From: CALXVA01 sp944392465
Lineage (GTDB): Bacteria > Bacillota > Clostridia > TANB77 > CAG-508
NCBI GenBank assembly: GCA_963931155.1
Contig: OZ006978.1
Location: forward strand, 744,001 to 808,000
Direction of reading: 5' to 3'
DNA length: 64,000 nt
The notes beneath the pieces were generated by a model. It was not told the origin of the DNA, made no database searches, and saw only the letters and a list, made by a program, of their open reading frames with translations. Shown piece after piece: positions 36,742-45,452 of the stretch; the stretch's first letter is position 1, and each line of letters begins with the position of its first letter. A program made the position numbers and the translations under genes.

Positions 36742-36763
36742 TTTGTGTAAAAGAAATATGTAT

Positions 36764-36799
36764 TTAGTCTACCTTATTTTTTAAGGTGGGCTATTTTAT
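36764..36799 (+). terminator. Terminator of the long plus-strand operon
   Basis: A 12-bp-class stem TAGTCTACCTTA/TAAGGTGGGCTA, followed by TTTTAT, 22 nt after the primase stop codon. Confidence 0.7.
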
Positions 36800-36854
36800 A
36801 ATATGTTTTGATAATAATAAGAAACAATTTCAAAAGTAAAGGAGAAGAAAATAA

Positions 36855-37040
36855 ATGTTGGAAGAATTAAATATATCAATAACAATAGATACAAAAAATA
36901 AAATATTATATATAGCTGAAGAAAATAGTTCTGGAGCTGAGTATAAATATAATAATATTCAAGATTTAACTAATAAAGTAAAATTTTATTTAGAGAATTA
37001 TTATTCTAAGGAATTTAAAAATAACGATAAAAATATGTAA
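36855..37040 (+). CDS. Small hypothetical protein
   Basis: 61 residues, beta then helix (ISITIDTKNKILYIAEENS, then NNIQDLTNKVKFYLENYY). Good ribosome site AAAGGAGAAG. Not recognised. It has its own upstream gap after the operon terminator and is followed by a hairpin. Confidence 0.45.
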   Translation: MLEELNISITIDTKNKILYIAEENSSGAEYKYNNIQDLTNKVKFYLENYYSKEFKNNDKNM

Positions 37041-37070
37041 TAATTTATTTTAGATGTTCAAAGAATTTAT

Positions 37071-37110
37071 AAAGATAGCATACATATACATATGCTATCT
37101 TTATTTTTTT
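37071..37110. terminator. Terminator between convergent genes
   Basis: A perfect 12-bp stem AAAGATAGCATA/TATGCTATCTTT followed by ATTTTTTTATT on the plus strand, at the junction with the convergent XRE gene. Confidence 0.75.
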
Positions 37111-37351
37111 ATTCAATTAATGATTTAATTTCTGTATTATAATCTATGGCTAATACATTGCATAAAGCAACGAGTTCAAAGTCTTTTATGATGCTAATCC
37201 CTTGTTCCATTCTATATAATTCTACTCTATGTATATCAATACCATATAGTTGAACTCTCCTGCAAACTTCTTCCTTTGACAAACCTTTTTCTTTTCTATG
37301 TTTTAATAGGAGATTTCCAATTATATTTGCTTTGTTCTTATACTTTTTCAA
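37109..37351 (-). CDS. XRE-type transcriptional regulator
   Basis: 80 residues covering one Cro/CI helix-turn-helix: IIGNLLLKHRKEKGLSKEEV, then CRRVQLYGIDIHRVELYRME and a final helix. DNA-binding repressor-type protein. The ribosome site GAGGGG is good. It is adjacent to a second XRE gene on the same strand; the pair probably controls the switch between the quiescent and excised states of the ICE. Confidence 0.75.
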   Translation of the reverse strand: MKKYKNKANIIGNLLLKHRKEKGLSKEEVCRRVQLYGIDIHRVELYRMEQGISIIKDFELVALCNVLAIDYNTEIKSLIE

Positions 37352-37462
37352 TATAATCCCCTCTCTAATGTTTTTATTGATTTTAATATAAATTTCGTGA
37401 TAAAATGTAACAGAGCCTTACGATTTTTAAAATTATTTTTAAAAACTTTATCTACTTACTAT

Positions 37463-37499
37463 AAAAAGGTAAGAGAAATGTGCCTTTATCTCTTACCTC
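37463..37499 (-). terminator. Terminator overlapping the end of the recoded XRE gene
   Basis: On the minus strand GGTAAGAG/CTCTTACC (8 bp) is followed by TTTTTATA. The stop codon of the XRE gene lies in the loop. Confidence 0.65.
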
Positions 37500-37750
37500 T
37501 ATCAATTCGTCTTATTTCAACGGGTTTACGATTAACTAATAATTCGTGTGGCTCAATTTTAAAAATATTTGCGATATGGTCTATATAATCGATGGATATA
37601 TTGCGTTTTGCATTTTCCATTTCGGAAACATAACCTGAACTTGTGCCTAATAGTTCTGCAAATTTTTCTTGTGACCAACCGTTTTTTCACCCTATAATAG
37701 ACAATATTATTCGCTAATATTTGTCTTGCTTTAGTAAGTATTTTTGCCAC
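37486..37750 (-). CDS. XRE-type regulator with one CGG +1 site
   Basis: An in-frame CGG at 37679-37681 interrupts the helix-turn-helix: NIVYYRVKK, then a +1 shift gives GWSQEKFAELLGTSSGYVSE and the rest of a standard Cro/CI domain, ending RRIDRGKR. Total 87 residues; length minus one is divisible by three. Straight reading yields a 63-residue protein lacking the fold (RLVTRKICRT). The glycine-tryptophan at the shift is a common position in this family. Because this is a regulator, efficiency of the frame change could itself set ICE activity. It is transcribed divergently from the receiver-like gene at 37882. Confidence 0.78.
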
Positions 37751-37881
37751 CCCCCTTGACTTAAACTTATTACTATTGTATTATGTTCAAAGGCTCTTTA
37801 ACATACCACTACTTCGGAAGATAGGGTTGATAAATTTTATAGTAAGTATCTTTATTTTTACATAGAATGGAGGTGTACTAA

Positions 37882-38457
37882 TTGCATTATTTGATTTATG
37901 TTTTATTCATTATTATTGCTTTTTTAGTAATTTTTATACTATTTCAAAGAAAAAAATATATTTCCAGGTTGTCGAAAGATGAAAAAAAGCTTTTAGAAGT
38001 TGGAGATAAATGTTCTTTTTATATCAAAGAATATAATACTCTGAAAGATAGAATAATTAAAGAAAGTCAAAAAGACTCAATAAATAAAAAATATAAAGGA
38101 AAAACTGCTTTGATTGGTGATTATTTTTTACCATCTTCTAGTAATACCAAAGCTGTTTTGGAAGAATTGGGCTTTACGGTTGATATAGCAGAAAGTAGTA
38201 GATATTTAATAAAGAAAATTGAATATGGTGAAAAGTATGATATTATTTTTAGCAATAATATTTATAAAGATGGAACAGGTTCAGAATGTTTAAAAAGATT
38301 AAGAGAAATAAAAGGTTTTTCAACACCTGTAGTTATTCATACAACTTCAAATAAAAAGAATCATTTTATAAGTGAGGATGGGTTTGATGATTATATAATT
38401 AAACCTGTTTCCAAAGATAATTTAACTCCTATTCTAGAAAAAATTTTTAATATATAA
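37882..38457 (+). CDS. Membrane-anchored receiver-like protein
   Basis: 191 residues, TTG start with GGAGGT nine bases upstream. N-terminal membrane helix (YLIYVLFIIIAFLVIFILF), a charged linker, then a receiver-like domain (KTALIGDYFLPSSSNTKAVL, then DIIFSNNIYKDGTGSECLKR and a conserved-type Lys in YIIKPVSKDN). The position of the phospho-acceptor Asp is Asn, so phosphorylation is unlikely. Divergent from the recoded XRE gene. Probably a sensory or scaffold protein; function unproven. Confidence 0.55.
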   Translation: MHYLIYVLFIIIAFLVIFILFQRKKYISRLSKDEKKLLEVGDKCSFYIKEYNTLKDRIIKESQKDSINKKYKGKTALIGDYFLPSSSNTKAVLEELGFTVDIAESSRYLIKKIEYGEKYDIIFSNNIYKDGTGSECLKRLREIKGFSTPVVIHTTSNKKNHFISEDGFDDYIIKPVSKDNLTPILEKIFNI

Positions 38458-38461
38458 TCGA

Positions 38462-38488
38462 AAAAAGCAGGCTTTAAACCTGCTTTTC
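38462..38488. terminator. Bidirectional terminator
   Basis: A perfect 9-bp stem AAAAGCAGG/CCTGCTTTT with A-rich and T-rich sides, between the convergent receiver-like and cell-wall hydrolase genes. Confidence 0.8.
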
Positions 38489-38520
38489 AGTAAATAATAT
38501 AAATTCAACTATTTTTATTA

Positions 38521-40824
38521 CTATATTATAGGATAATTCTCTATAATAAATTCTGCAAAAGCTCTATTGCAGGCTTCTCTTGATTCATTTGATGGAAGTT
38601 TGCCTAATACAGGTACTAATATTAAATCTTCAAACACACCTGACATTTTGTTTGAAATTGAATTTATTAAATTATCTAAATTTAATCCCACATCATCTAA
38701 GTCTTTTAAATAGTATGAAAACCTTAATTCAACATGATTAATATAATATTCATTTAATGCATTCGAAAATGGTGTATTTCCATTAGGTTCTCCTATTATT
38801 TCCGCTATTTTTATTGCATCTGCATCTGTGCAAATATCCATATAACCAAAGGAAGATCTATCTCCAATCAAAGAACTAGCAATTTCTAAATGAGATTTAC
38901 TGTTGTCTTTTTCATATTCTTTGTCTACATCATTCATTAATGATGCTAAATCTCCGCCCCATCCAAACCAAAAATCGGGTGCTAAATTACCACCTATATA
39001 TCCTTCCACTGTCGCTGCCAAATGTCCAATATCTATTAGTCCTCCAATTCCATCTTTCAAAGCTAACGCATCCGAACTTGCATATTTTTCTAGTGCGTTA
39101 TATAAATTAATATTATTATCTTTTACGTAGTTAATAAAGTCATTATCTATTTTATCTAATGTAGCCAAATAAAAGGCGGCATTTCCGTATTTAAAGCTTC
39201 GAAGAAAATTCGTTACACCTAATAATATGTCTCTTGAACTACAGTTTCCTGACTTGCTTGTCTTATAATCTTTATATAACATTTCTAAACTTCTAATGTC
39301 AAATATATATGTTATAATACTATCATATAAGTAATCTACTAAACTATATTTTTCGGAATATGTAACTTTATCTAAATCCATGCTACTACTTCCTGTATTT
39401 ATGTTACTTATTTCTTTAAATTGATCTAAATTCCAATTGCTAGGTATTCTGAATCCCATATTTCCACTATATCCATATGACATATCACTTACATAACATG
39501 TCTCAGCATAACCAGCTTCAATTATTTTATTACAAACATTTCTGGTTCCATAAATTCCAACTTTAAAAGCTTTGCTTATATTGTTCGAAATTCCTTTAAA
39601 ATATGGTTTTATATATCCTTCTATTTCATCTTCTAGAGGATCAGTATCTACTGCAAAGTATATAATGTTATCTCCTGGTATTCCATGCTTTCTTGCTGCT
39701 TTTACAGCATTCTTTGCATCTTGCTTACCTCTTTCTTCAGTAAAATATGTTAAATCTGTACCAGATTCCTGAAATATAGGAATTAGTTTTATTCCACTAT
39801 CAATTATCCTTTTAGCTTCACCAATTCGTAATTCTTTAAAATCTCCTCCTGTTAAATATCTTCCAATAGCCTTATAATTATTATTCTTTATGTAATTAAG
39901 TCGTTCATTAGTTATTTCAAATCTAGTATCACAAGCATTAGCACTTCTTGTTGTATCTCCACAACTTACTACTAATGCTGACCAAGCTTGTCTTCCACAG
40001 TAGCCGTCAACATCTAATTTCATTAGTTCTTGAAACTGTTTAAGTGCGTTTGTAACTCCATTTCCGAATCCTCCATCAAATCCGTTTGGATCAAATCCGT
40101 TTAAATATAATAAGTATTGTAAAATATAAACTAAATTTGTTCTAGTTGAACCCGGTCCTAATACAGGAAGACTGCTCATTGTGCCTTCTCCCCATCCACC
40201 GTCTACATCTGTTCCTACTTCATACTGTATCATTTTGATAAGTGCAGTATTCATATTCCTGTCATATATACCGTTTGTAGCAATGTAACCATCTAACATA
40301 TTATTATATTTCCTATTAATTTCCTGTTGAATTTCTCTTGTTGTTGCATCACCACCGCTAACCAAATAATATGCATCACTTGTAAATAAAGCTTTTACTT
40401 CTCTTGCACTTAAATTATTTGTAAAATTTTCAATTCCCAGTTGATTCATTGTGCTAGTTATTCCTTGTCTAGTTTCACTAGAAAATACATATTTGTTATC
40501 TGTATTTGATACCTCAATTCTGCAAAGCAATGCTAAATTTACTAGAGCAACTATTGTTTCTCCTGTTGAATCAAGAGCAGTATTCTCTCCTAATCCATTT
40601 GGAAAAAAAGCATTAAATGCATTTTTTGTGCCATTTCCAAATCCTCCGTCCACGTCAATTCCTAAAAGTATCTGTAAAGCTCTTACAAATGATACCATTG
40701 TGTTGTAACCTGCTATGCCGTCAGTATCAATAGGTACCCATTTTTGATTTCCTCCGAACTTATAATTTAACCATTCTTGTGCATCTTGCACATCTCTTAC
40801 TATTATTTCTTCAACACTTCCCAT
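38521..40824 (-). CDS. Large peptidoglycan-targeting protein (DUF1906 hydrolase-like)
   Basis: 767 residues. Four peptidoglycan-binding-type repeats occupy the first 290 residues (recurring D-D-G-G-F-G-N-G motif: DVDGGFGNGT, DVDGGWGEGT, FDGGFGNGV, LDVDGYCG). A DUF1906 glycoside-hydrolase-like domain follows at about 310-470 (YKAIGRYLTGG, then IYFAVDTDPLEDEIEGY and VGIYGTRNVC). The last 300 residues are unassigned. No signal peptide is visible. It is rich in GGN glycine codons but has no in-frame CGG. It may loosen cell wall during mating or act as a lysin/effector. Confidence 0.7.
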   Translation of the reverse strand: MGSVEEIIVRDVQDAQEWLNYKFGGNQKWVPIDTDGIAGYNTMVSFVRALQILLGIDVDGGFGNGTKNAFNAFFPNGLGENTALDSTGETIVALVNLALLCRIEVSNTDNKYVFSSETRQGITSTMNQLGIENFTNNLSAREVKALFTSDAYYLVSGGDATTREIQQEINRKYNNMLDGYIATNGIYDRNMNTALIKMIQYEVGTDVDGGWGEGTMSSLPVLGPGSTRTNLVYILQYLLYLNGFDPNGFDGGFGNGVTNALKQFQELMKLDVDGYCGRQAWSALVVSCGDTTRSANACDTRFEITNERLNYIKNNNYKAIGRYLTGGDFKELRIGEAKRIIDSGIKLIPIFQESGTDLTYFTEERGKQDAKNAVKAARKHGIPGDNIIYFAVDTDPLEDEIEGYIKPYFKGISNNISKAFKVGIYGTRNVCNKIIEAGYAETCYVSDMSYGYSGNMGFRIPSNWNLDQFKEISNINTGSSSMDLDKVTYSEKYSLVDYLYDSIITYIFDIRSLEMLYKDYKTSKSGNCSSRDILLGVTNFLRSFKYGNAAFYLATLDKIDNDFINYVKDNNINLYNALEKYASSDALALKDGIGGLIDIGHLAATVEGYIGGNLAPDFWFGWGGDLASLMNDVDKEYEKDNSKSHLEIASSLIGDRSSFGYMDICTDADAIKIAEIIGEPNGNTPFSNALNEYYINHVELRFSYYLKDLDDVGLNLDNLINSISNKMSGVFEDLILVPVLGKLPSNESREACNRAFAEFIIENYPII

Positions 40825-40997
40825 AATTTCTACCTCCTGTTAAGTTTATTTATATTTAAATTCTAATATTTATTTTTATTAATTTGTTTTAAAGCAGAAA
40901 TAAACAGAACAAAGTAGAAATATTTATTATATAATTTACTTTTAAAACTATATATGTTATACTTTTATATATTTTATTATTTGAGGTGATATTTAAG

Positions 40998-41396
40998 TTG
41001 AAAAAAATTGTATATATAGTAATCATTCTTATTGCTTTTATTACATTGCTCATATCTACTTATATTTTATTTTTGAATAGGGTAACTTTAGAAATAACTA
41101 CTGACAATTCTCACATACTTTCATATTTAAACAACTATGATATACCTAATTTAAATGTAAAAAAAGTATCATTTGGAAGAACCTTTGGAAACGGATATTT
41201 ATTAATTCATTATGAAGATGGTACATCTATTTCAACTAACATTTATGAAGGTGAAACTGAAAAAGAGAAATTAGCTTCATATATCAAAAGTAATGGTTAT
41301 TCTGAAAGAGAAGTAGTACTACCTATAGTTGTAGCTTCTTTAGTTGTGATTATTGTTTTTATAATTTTGCTATTATATTTTGTAATCAAAAAATAG
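40998..41396 (+). CDS. Small two-helix membrane protein
   Basis: About 132 residues from TTG 40998 (GAGGTGAT seven bases upstream). Membrane helices at both ends (VYIVIILIAFITLLISTYIL and VVASLVVIIVFIILLLYFVI) with a soluble middle (FGRTFGNGYLLIHYEDGTSI). Not recognised; topology suggests both ends inside and the middle outside. It is followed by a strong hairpin terminator. Confidence 0.5.
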   Translation: MKKIVYIVIILIAFITLLISTYILFLNRVTLEITTDNSHILSYLNNYDIPNLNVKKVSFGRTFGNGYLLIHYEDGTSISTNIYEGETEKEKLASYIKSNGYSEREVVLPIVVASLVVIIVFIILLLYFVIKK

Positions 41397-41428
41397 AGTA
41401 AGCATTTATGCTTATTCTATTTTTTTCT
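41391..41428 (+). terminator. Terminator after the small membrane protein
   Basis: A long stem ATAGAGTAAGCAT/ATGCTTATTCTAT (one mismatch), followed by seven T residues, starting at the stop codon. Confidence 0.8.
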
Positions 41429-41489
41429 ATTTTTCTCTATTTTTACTTAATTGATATCATCTAACTTTATAATTTATATAGGTGATATT

Positions 41490-42386
41490 ATGAATAAAGG
41501 CATTGATGTATCAGAATTTCAAGGAAATATTAATTGGGATAAAGTAAAAAATAATAATATAGAATTTGCTATTTTAAAATTTGCTAACATATATGACGAT
41601 GAAAAAATATATTATGATACAAAATTTGAGAGAAATTATAAAAATTGTAGAGAATTAAATATACCACTTGGACTTTATATTTATAATTATTGTAATTACA
41701 TAGATAATCTGGAAAAAAATATAAAAAAAATATTATCAAAATTAAGTAATAAATACTTTGAACTTCCTATTTTTTTAGATATGGAAGATGATGATATATT
41801 ATCTGAAGGTAAATCATATTTGAGCCAAATGTGTAAGTGTTTTTGCAAAATGATAAGTGAGAGCTCTTTTATTCCAGGAATATATGCCAATTTGAATTGG
41901 TTAGAAAACTACCTAGATATTTCACAATTTCCAGAGGCAAAAATTTGGGTTGCTCAATATAATTCCGTATGTACATATAAGAAACCTTATATGCTTTGGC
42001 AATATTCAAATGTTGGAACTGTTAATGGCATATCTGGTAATGTTGACTTAAATTATCTATATGAGCAAAACAATTTTAATTATATTTTAGAATGGCAAAA
42101 AGTCATGAATAAAACATATAATTGCAATTTAGAAGAAGATGGAATATTTGGACCTATGTGTAAATCAATGGCACTAAAACATTATTTATATTATAAAAGC
42201 CCAATTATTAGTAATACACATGTATTATTTATTCAGAAATTATTTAATTTACAAGGTTATAACTTGGCTAAAGATAGTATGTTTGGACCTAAATGTAAAG
42301 AAACTACAATATCATTTCAAGAAAAAAACAATTTAACTGTAGATGGTTGTGTTGGTCCAGAGGTAACAGAAGTATTATTAAAGTAA
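41490..42386 (+). CDS. GH25 lysozyme-like peptidoglycan hydrolase
   Basis: 298 residues from ATG 41490 (AGGTGAT upstream; the open frame starts earlier). The GH25 domain shows KGIDVSEFQGNINWDKVK, the catalytic-type DMEDDD (about residue 98), then YMLWQYSNVGTVNG. Two peptidoglycan-binding repeats follow (EEDGIFGPMC and KDSMFGPKC...VDGCVGP). It cleaves the glycan strand of the cell wall. No signal peptide is seen, so export may depend on the holin-like protein encoded nearby at 44415. Confidence 0.85.
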   Translation: MNKGIDVSEFQGNINWDKVKNNNIEFAILKFANIYDDEKIYYDTKFERNYKNCRELNIPLGLYIYNYCNYIDNLEKNIKKILSKLSNKYFELPIFLDMEDDDILSEGKSYLSQMCKCFCKMISESSFIPGIYANLNWLENYLDISQFPEAKIWVAQYNSVCTYKKPYMLWQYSNVGTVNGISGNVDLNYLYEQNNFNYILEWQKVMNKTYNCNLEEDGIFGPMCKSMALKHYLYYKSPIISNTHVLFIQKLFNLQGYNLAKDSMFGPKCKETTISFQEKNNLTVDGCVGPEVTEVLLK

Positions 42387-42466
42387 ACTTTTCTACTTTT
42401 TTCTGCTTTTAATTAAAATTATATCTGTATATTTTATACTTATTTATAATGAATGGAGGTGATTTT

Positions 42467-42988
42467 ATGAGTAATCTTTTTTGTATTAATAAAACCGGAG
42501 CCTCTTTATCAGTTTATAGTGGTATGGATTTTAAAACTAAAGTTGGTACAATAGGAAACCGTGAAGCTTTTGTTTTAATGGGATATGAAACATATCCATA
42601 TATAAATTTTAGAGGCCCAAATTTGAAATTGAGAGATGGTTTCCTAAAAGTTAATTTTGACTTTGTATCCAATGGTCTACAAAAATTTCCTTACGGTTCT
42701 GCTACAATAAATGGAAAAAAATATAATACATTTCTTATGAAAAGAACTATGAATGTTTATACTGCTGCTGGAAATTACTGGGGAAAAGTTGCAGGAGGTA
42801 TGCTTGTTGCAACTAATAGTGATGTTTGTGGTTATACTCATTCAACTTGGAAGGCTGTTGACTATGTAAAGAGTACTGCTGGTAAGTGGGTTAAAGTTGA
42901 CGGTGATGGTTATGACCACGGTTTCGTTGACTTTGATTTGGGAAATGGATCAATGCCAAGTAATATAGCTTTATATGGCTCTTGGTAA
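42467..42988 (+). CDS. Hypothetical SH3-like surface protein
   Basis: 173 residues from ATG 42467 (GGAGGTGAT upstream). Beta-rich with many Gly/Tyr/Trp residues: two similar parts, SVYSGMDFKTKVGTIGNREA and MNVYTAAGNYWGKVAGGML, suggest bacterial SH3-type repeats. Not otherwise recognised. It belongs to the wall-hydrolase cluster and is followed by a bidirectional terminator. Confidence 0.5.
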   Translation: MSNLFCINKTGASLSVYSGMDFKTKVGTIGNREAFVLMGYETYPYINFRGPNLKLRDGFLKVNFDFVSNGLQKFPYGSATINGKKYNTFLMKRTMNVYTAAGNYWGKVAGGMLVATNSDVCGYTHSTWKAVDYVKSTAGKWVKVDGDGYDHGFVDFDLGNGSMPSNIALYGSW

Positions 42989-43016
42989 AAAAAGGAAGAT
43001 TTAATCTTCCTTTTTT
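42987..43016. terminator. Bidirectional terminator
   Basis: AAAAAAGGAAGAT/ATCTTCCTTTTTT perfect stem with 3-nt loop between convergent genes. Confidence 0.85.
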
Positions 43017-43986
43017 ACATTTTAGTTCCAAAATATGTTTCTATTCCTTCCCAATCAGGTGCAGGTGCATTATCAAAATATGCCGGATAATTTATAATCC
43101 AATAATCAAAATCATGTATTTGTTCATGTATTTTAAATAATTCAGATATATCTTTATTCTCCATTGCTTTATTTAATTTATTATAAATGCTATTAAATAT
43201 TTCTTTTGTTTCTTTATCTTTTAATATATTTGCAATATCTCTAATATTATTTGCTACGGCTCTAAAACAACTGTCTTTTGAAAATTCTAGTTCTTCGCCA
43301 GTTGGTTCTGTTATAATTTCTGCTTCATTATATAAATTCCAATATATGCTATTTGATTGTTTTAAGTTTTTTGTTCCATTAATTAGTAAAAATTCCATTG
43401 TAGTATGTGCATTTCTTAATTTTGTATTTATTTCTTTCATTTCATTTTCCGAAAGTCCACTTAATGCTTTTTCTTGCATTATTATGCATTTTTCTTTGCT
43501 TGGCAATTCTAGATTACTATTATGCAAGTAATATGTTGGATTTAATATACTTATTAAGTCTTTATATAATTCACTATTTACCTGATATTCTGTTTCACTT
43601 AGTTTAATATTATTATTTTCATATATAGTTAACTGCTTTTCTTCTTCATTATTATATATTTTTATTTCTATATAATTTTTTTCACTTGTACTCTCATATG
43701 ACTTATTTAATTCTTGACTCTCTATTAATTCTATAATTTTATTAATTTTATCTTGATTTATTATATTATACAAATCTTCTTTTTGGCTTGCATTTTCTTC
43801 ATAAATATGTTTACAAATTATTTTAGTTGCATTTTCTATAGTCGTTTTACTTTCTATGTTACTATAATCATCATTAATATTTTGTATATTTTCGTTATTT
43901 CTTATAAAAAAGAATATTATTGTCCCTGATAGTAAAATAATCATAATTATTATAATTCCTATTACTAATTTTTTCATATAATTCAC
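43015..43986 (-). CDS. Membrane-anchored extracytoplasmic hypothetical protein
   Basis: 323 residues. N-terminal hydrophobic anchor (KLVIGIIIIMIILLSGTIIF) then a soluble outside domain, beta-rich at first and helical later (residues 170-310), ending in DNAPAPDWEGIETYFGTKM. No family is recognised. Divergently placed from the following Spo0A-C-like gene by about 75 bp. Possibly a surface or anti-sigma-type protein. Confidence 0.5.
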   Translation of the reverse strand: MNYMKKLVIGIIIIMIILLSGTIIFFFIRNNENIQNINDDYSNIESKTTIENATKIICKHIYEENASQKEDLYNIINQDKINKIIELIESQELNKSYESTSEKNYIEIKIYNNEEEKQLTIYENNNIKLSETEYQVNSELYKDLISILNPTYYLHNSNLELPSKEKCIIMQEKALSGLSENEMKEINTKLRNAHTTMEFLLINGTKNLKQSNSIYWNLYNEAEIITEPTGEELEFSKDSCFRAVANNIRDIANILKDKETKEIFNSIYNKLNKAMENKDISELFKIHEQIHDFDYWIINYPAYFDNAPAPDWEGIETYFGTKM

Positions 43987-44060
43987 CTATCAATAATACC
44001 AGTATTTTTATATACAAGTATAATATAACATGTTAGATATACAATTTCAATATATTTCCT

Positions 44061-44411
44061 TTATTTAAAATAATTCTCAACTATTGTCGTTATAAACATT
44101 TTTGGTGTTACTTTTTCCTTTTCTTCTATATAAAAATAATTCATAATATACTCCATATTTGTATTTATATACATAAATTCAATACTTTTTTCAATATTCC
44201 ATTTAATTTTTTTCTTTTCCACTTTTAATCCATTCTCCATTTTTTTATATAATCTATTGTTTAAATCTTCTATCAATAATTCGTCTTGAATCCCATTACT
44301 AATCGCTATTTTTAAGTATTTATATCCTAGACTTGTCCTATTAAATTTGAATTTGTTAAGCTCTGTATTTATGTAATCATTTATATTTTTTTTATTCATA
44401 TCAAAGCTCAC
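44061..44411 (-). CDS. Stand-alone Spo0A C-terminal-like DNA-binding protein
   Basis: 116 residues without a receiver. The pattern TSLGYKYLKIAISNGIQDEL, then RLYKKMENGLKVEKKKIKWN and EKVTPKMFITTIVENYF corresponds to the Spo0A DNA-binding fold (recognition helices and the KxTNxxFI-type end). It might bind 0A-like boxes on the element. It is the second Spo0A-like protein of the ICE, after the one at 20416. The stop codon of the downstream holin gene lies just beyond. Confidence 0.55.
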   Translation of the reverse strand: MSFDMNKKNINDYINTELNKFKFNRTSLGYKYLKIAISNGIQDELLIEDLNNRLYKKMENGLKVEKKKIKWNIEKSIEFMYINTNMEYIMNYFYIEEKEKVTPKMFITTIVENYFK

Positions 44412-44414
44412 ATC

Positions 44415-44909
44415 CTATTCTTTTTTATTTTGCTCATCTTTTTTGTTTTCAATTTCTTCGGCATTTTTTTCAATAATATTTTGGATAACTTCTAGTCCAT
44501 TTATCAAAAAATCTGGTAATTTAATTCCTATCTCACTTAAGTTCTCTAATATACTTCTAAATTCATTTATTATCAAACATCCTAATGTAAACCAACCAAA
44601 AAGTATAACAAAGTCGATGTCCACACTAATTGAATTTCCTAAAGTTGATAACATATAAGATGCTAAAAAAGTTATTAGTATCAGTATCCAATATCCTACC
44701 TTTTTAATTATTCCCATTAACCCTTTTGATGAACTCTCTTTTTTTGTTATTCTTGCTTTAATTGTTCCTGTTACAAAATCTATTATATTAAGAATTAAAT
44801 ATCCTAAAAAAAGAACTCTTTGTCCGCTAAAGAGTTCTGATATTCCAACGATAATAGCACTAAAAATTGAGTTTACAATATTAAAAAATTTCATAATATT
44901 ATCATTCAT
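44415..44909 (-). CDS. Phage holin family protein
   Basis: 164 residues with three to four membrane helices (VLFLGYLILNIIDFVTGTIK, then GYWILILITFLASYMLSTLG and VILFGWFTLGCLIINEFRSI), the pattern of toxin-secretion/phage-lysis holins (family 4), and an acidic/basic C-terminal tail. It could release the nearby GH25 and DUF1906-type wall enzymes, which lack signal peptides. Ribosome site GGAGG is strong. Confidence 0.8.
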   Translation of the reverse strand: MNDNIMKFFNIVNSIFSAIIVGISELFSGQRVLFLGYLILNIIDFVTGTIKARITKKESSSKGLMGIIKKVGYWILILITFLASYMLSTLGNSISVDIDFVILFGWFTLGCLIINEFRSILENLSEIGIKLPDFLINGLEVIQNIIEKNAEEIENKKDEQNKKE

Positions 44910-44951
44910 AAAATCCTCCTTTTCTAAAAAAATATAGTTATTATATACTTT

Positions 44952-45446
44952 TTACTTCTTTTTTTGTACTATTCTTAATTCTGGATATATACAATAAACA
45001 AATGGTGTACTACATTGTACTTCATTAAAACATATCTCATCTTGGAATAATAAAATAAATCTATCTGCCTCTGCAATATTAGGTGATTTAATTCGTAATA
45101 GCTTTAGTACACCTTGTTCGTTTGATTTGTCCGTAACGATAATATTATACAACATATTATCGTTAGTAAGAAATGTAATATATGTTGGGTCATATCCTTT
45201 ATGGTAATATTTTAATCTTTTTTTGTATCTACATAGTACATTTAAAGCATATATCATTTTCATATCAATGTTTGCTTTATTATGCACAAAAATATCTCCT
45301 TTTCTAGTTACAAAATTACTTTGTAAAATGTTTTTAAAGTTATCATTTGACTTGTTAAATAATATCTGTAATTGCTTTAATGTGCAACATCCAAAGTCCT
45401 CTATAAAGTTTATTATTTTTGTCTTTTCATTATCTATCATAGGCAA
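44952..45446 (-). CDS. DUF5697-like protein
   Basis: 164 residues with an N-terminal winged-helix pattern (KTKIINFIEDFGCCTLKQLQ, then ILFNKSNDNFKNIL) and a C-terminal alpha/beta part (YDPTYITFLTNDNMLYNIIV). It resembles DUF5697 proteins from ICE operons. Probably nucleic-acid-associated. Lies 6 nt behind the S1-domain gene with GGAGGTTT as ribosome site. Confidence 0.5.
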   Translation of the reverse strand: MPMIDNEKTKIINFIEDFGCCTLKQLQILFNKSNDNFKNILQSNFVTRKGDIFVHNKANIDMKMIYALNVLCRYKKRLKYYHKGYDPTYITFLTNDNMLYNIIVTDKSNEQGVLKLLRIKSPNIAEADRFILLFQDEICFNEVQCSTPFVYCIYPELRIVQKKK

Positions 45447-45452
45447 AACCTC

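Noticed and set aside
37397..37588. Plus-strand open frame opposite the recoded XRE gene
   Set aside because: No ribosome site; the minus strand encodes a standard helix-turn-helix once the CGG shift is applied.
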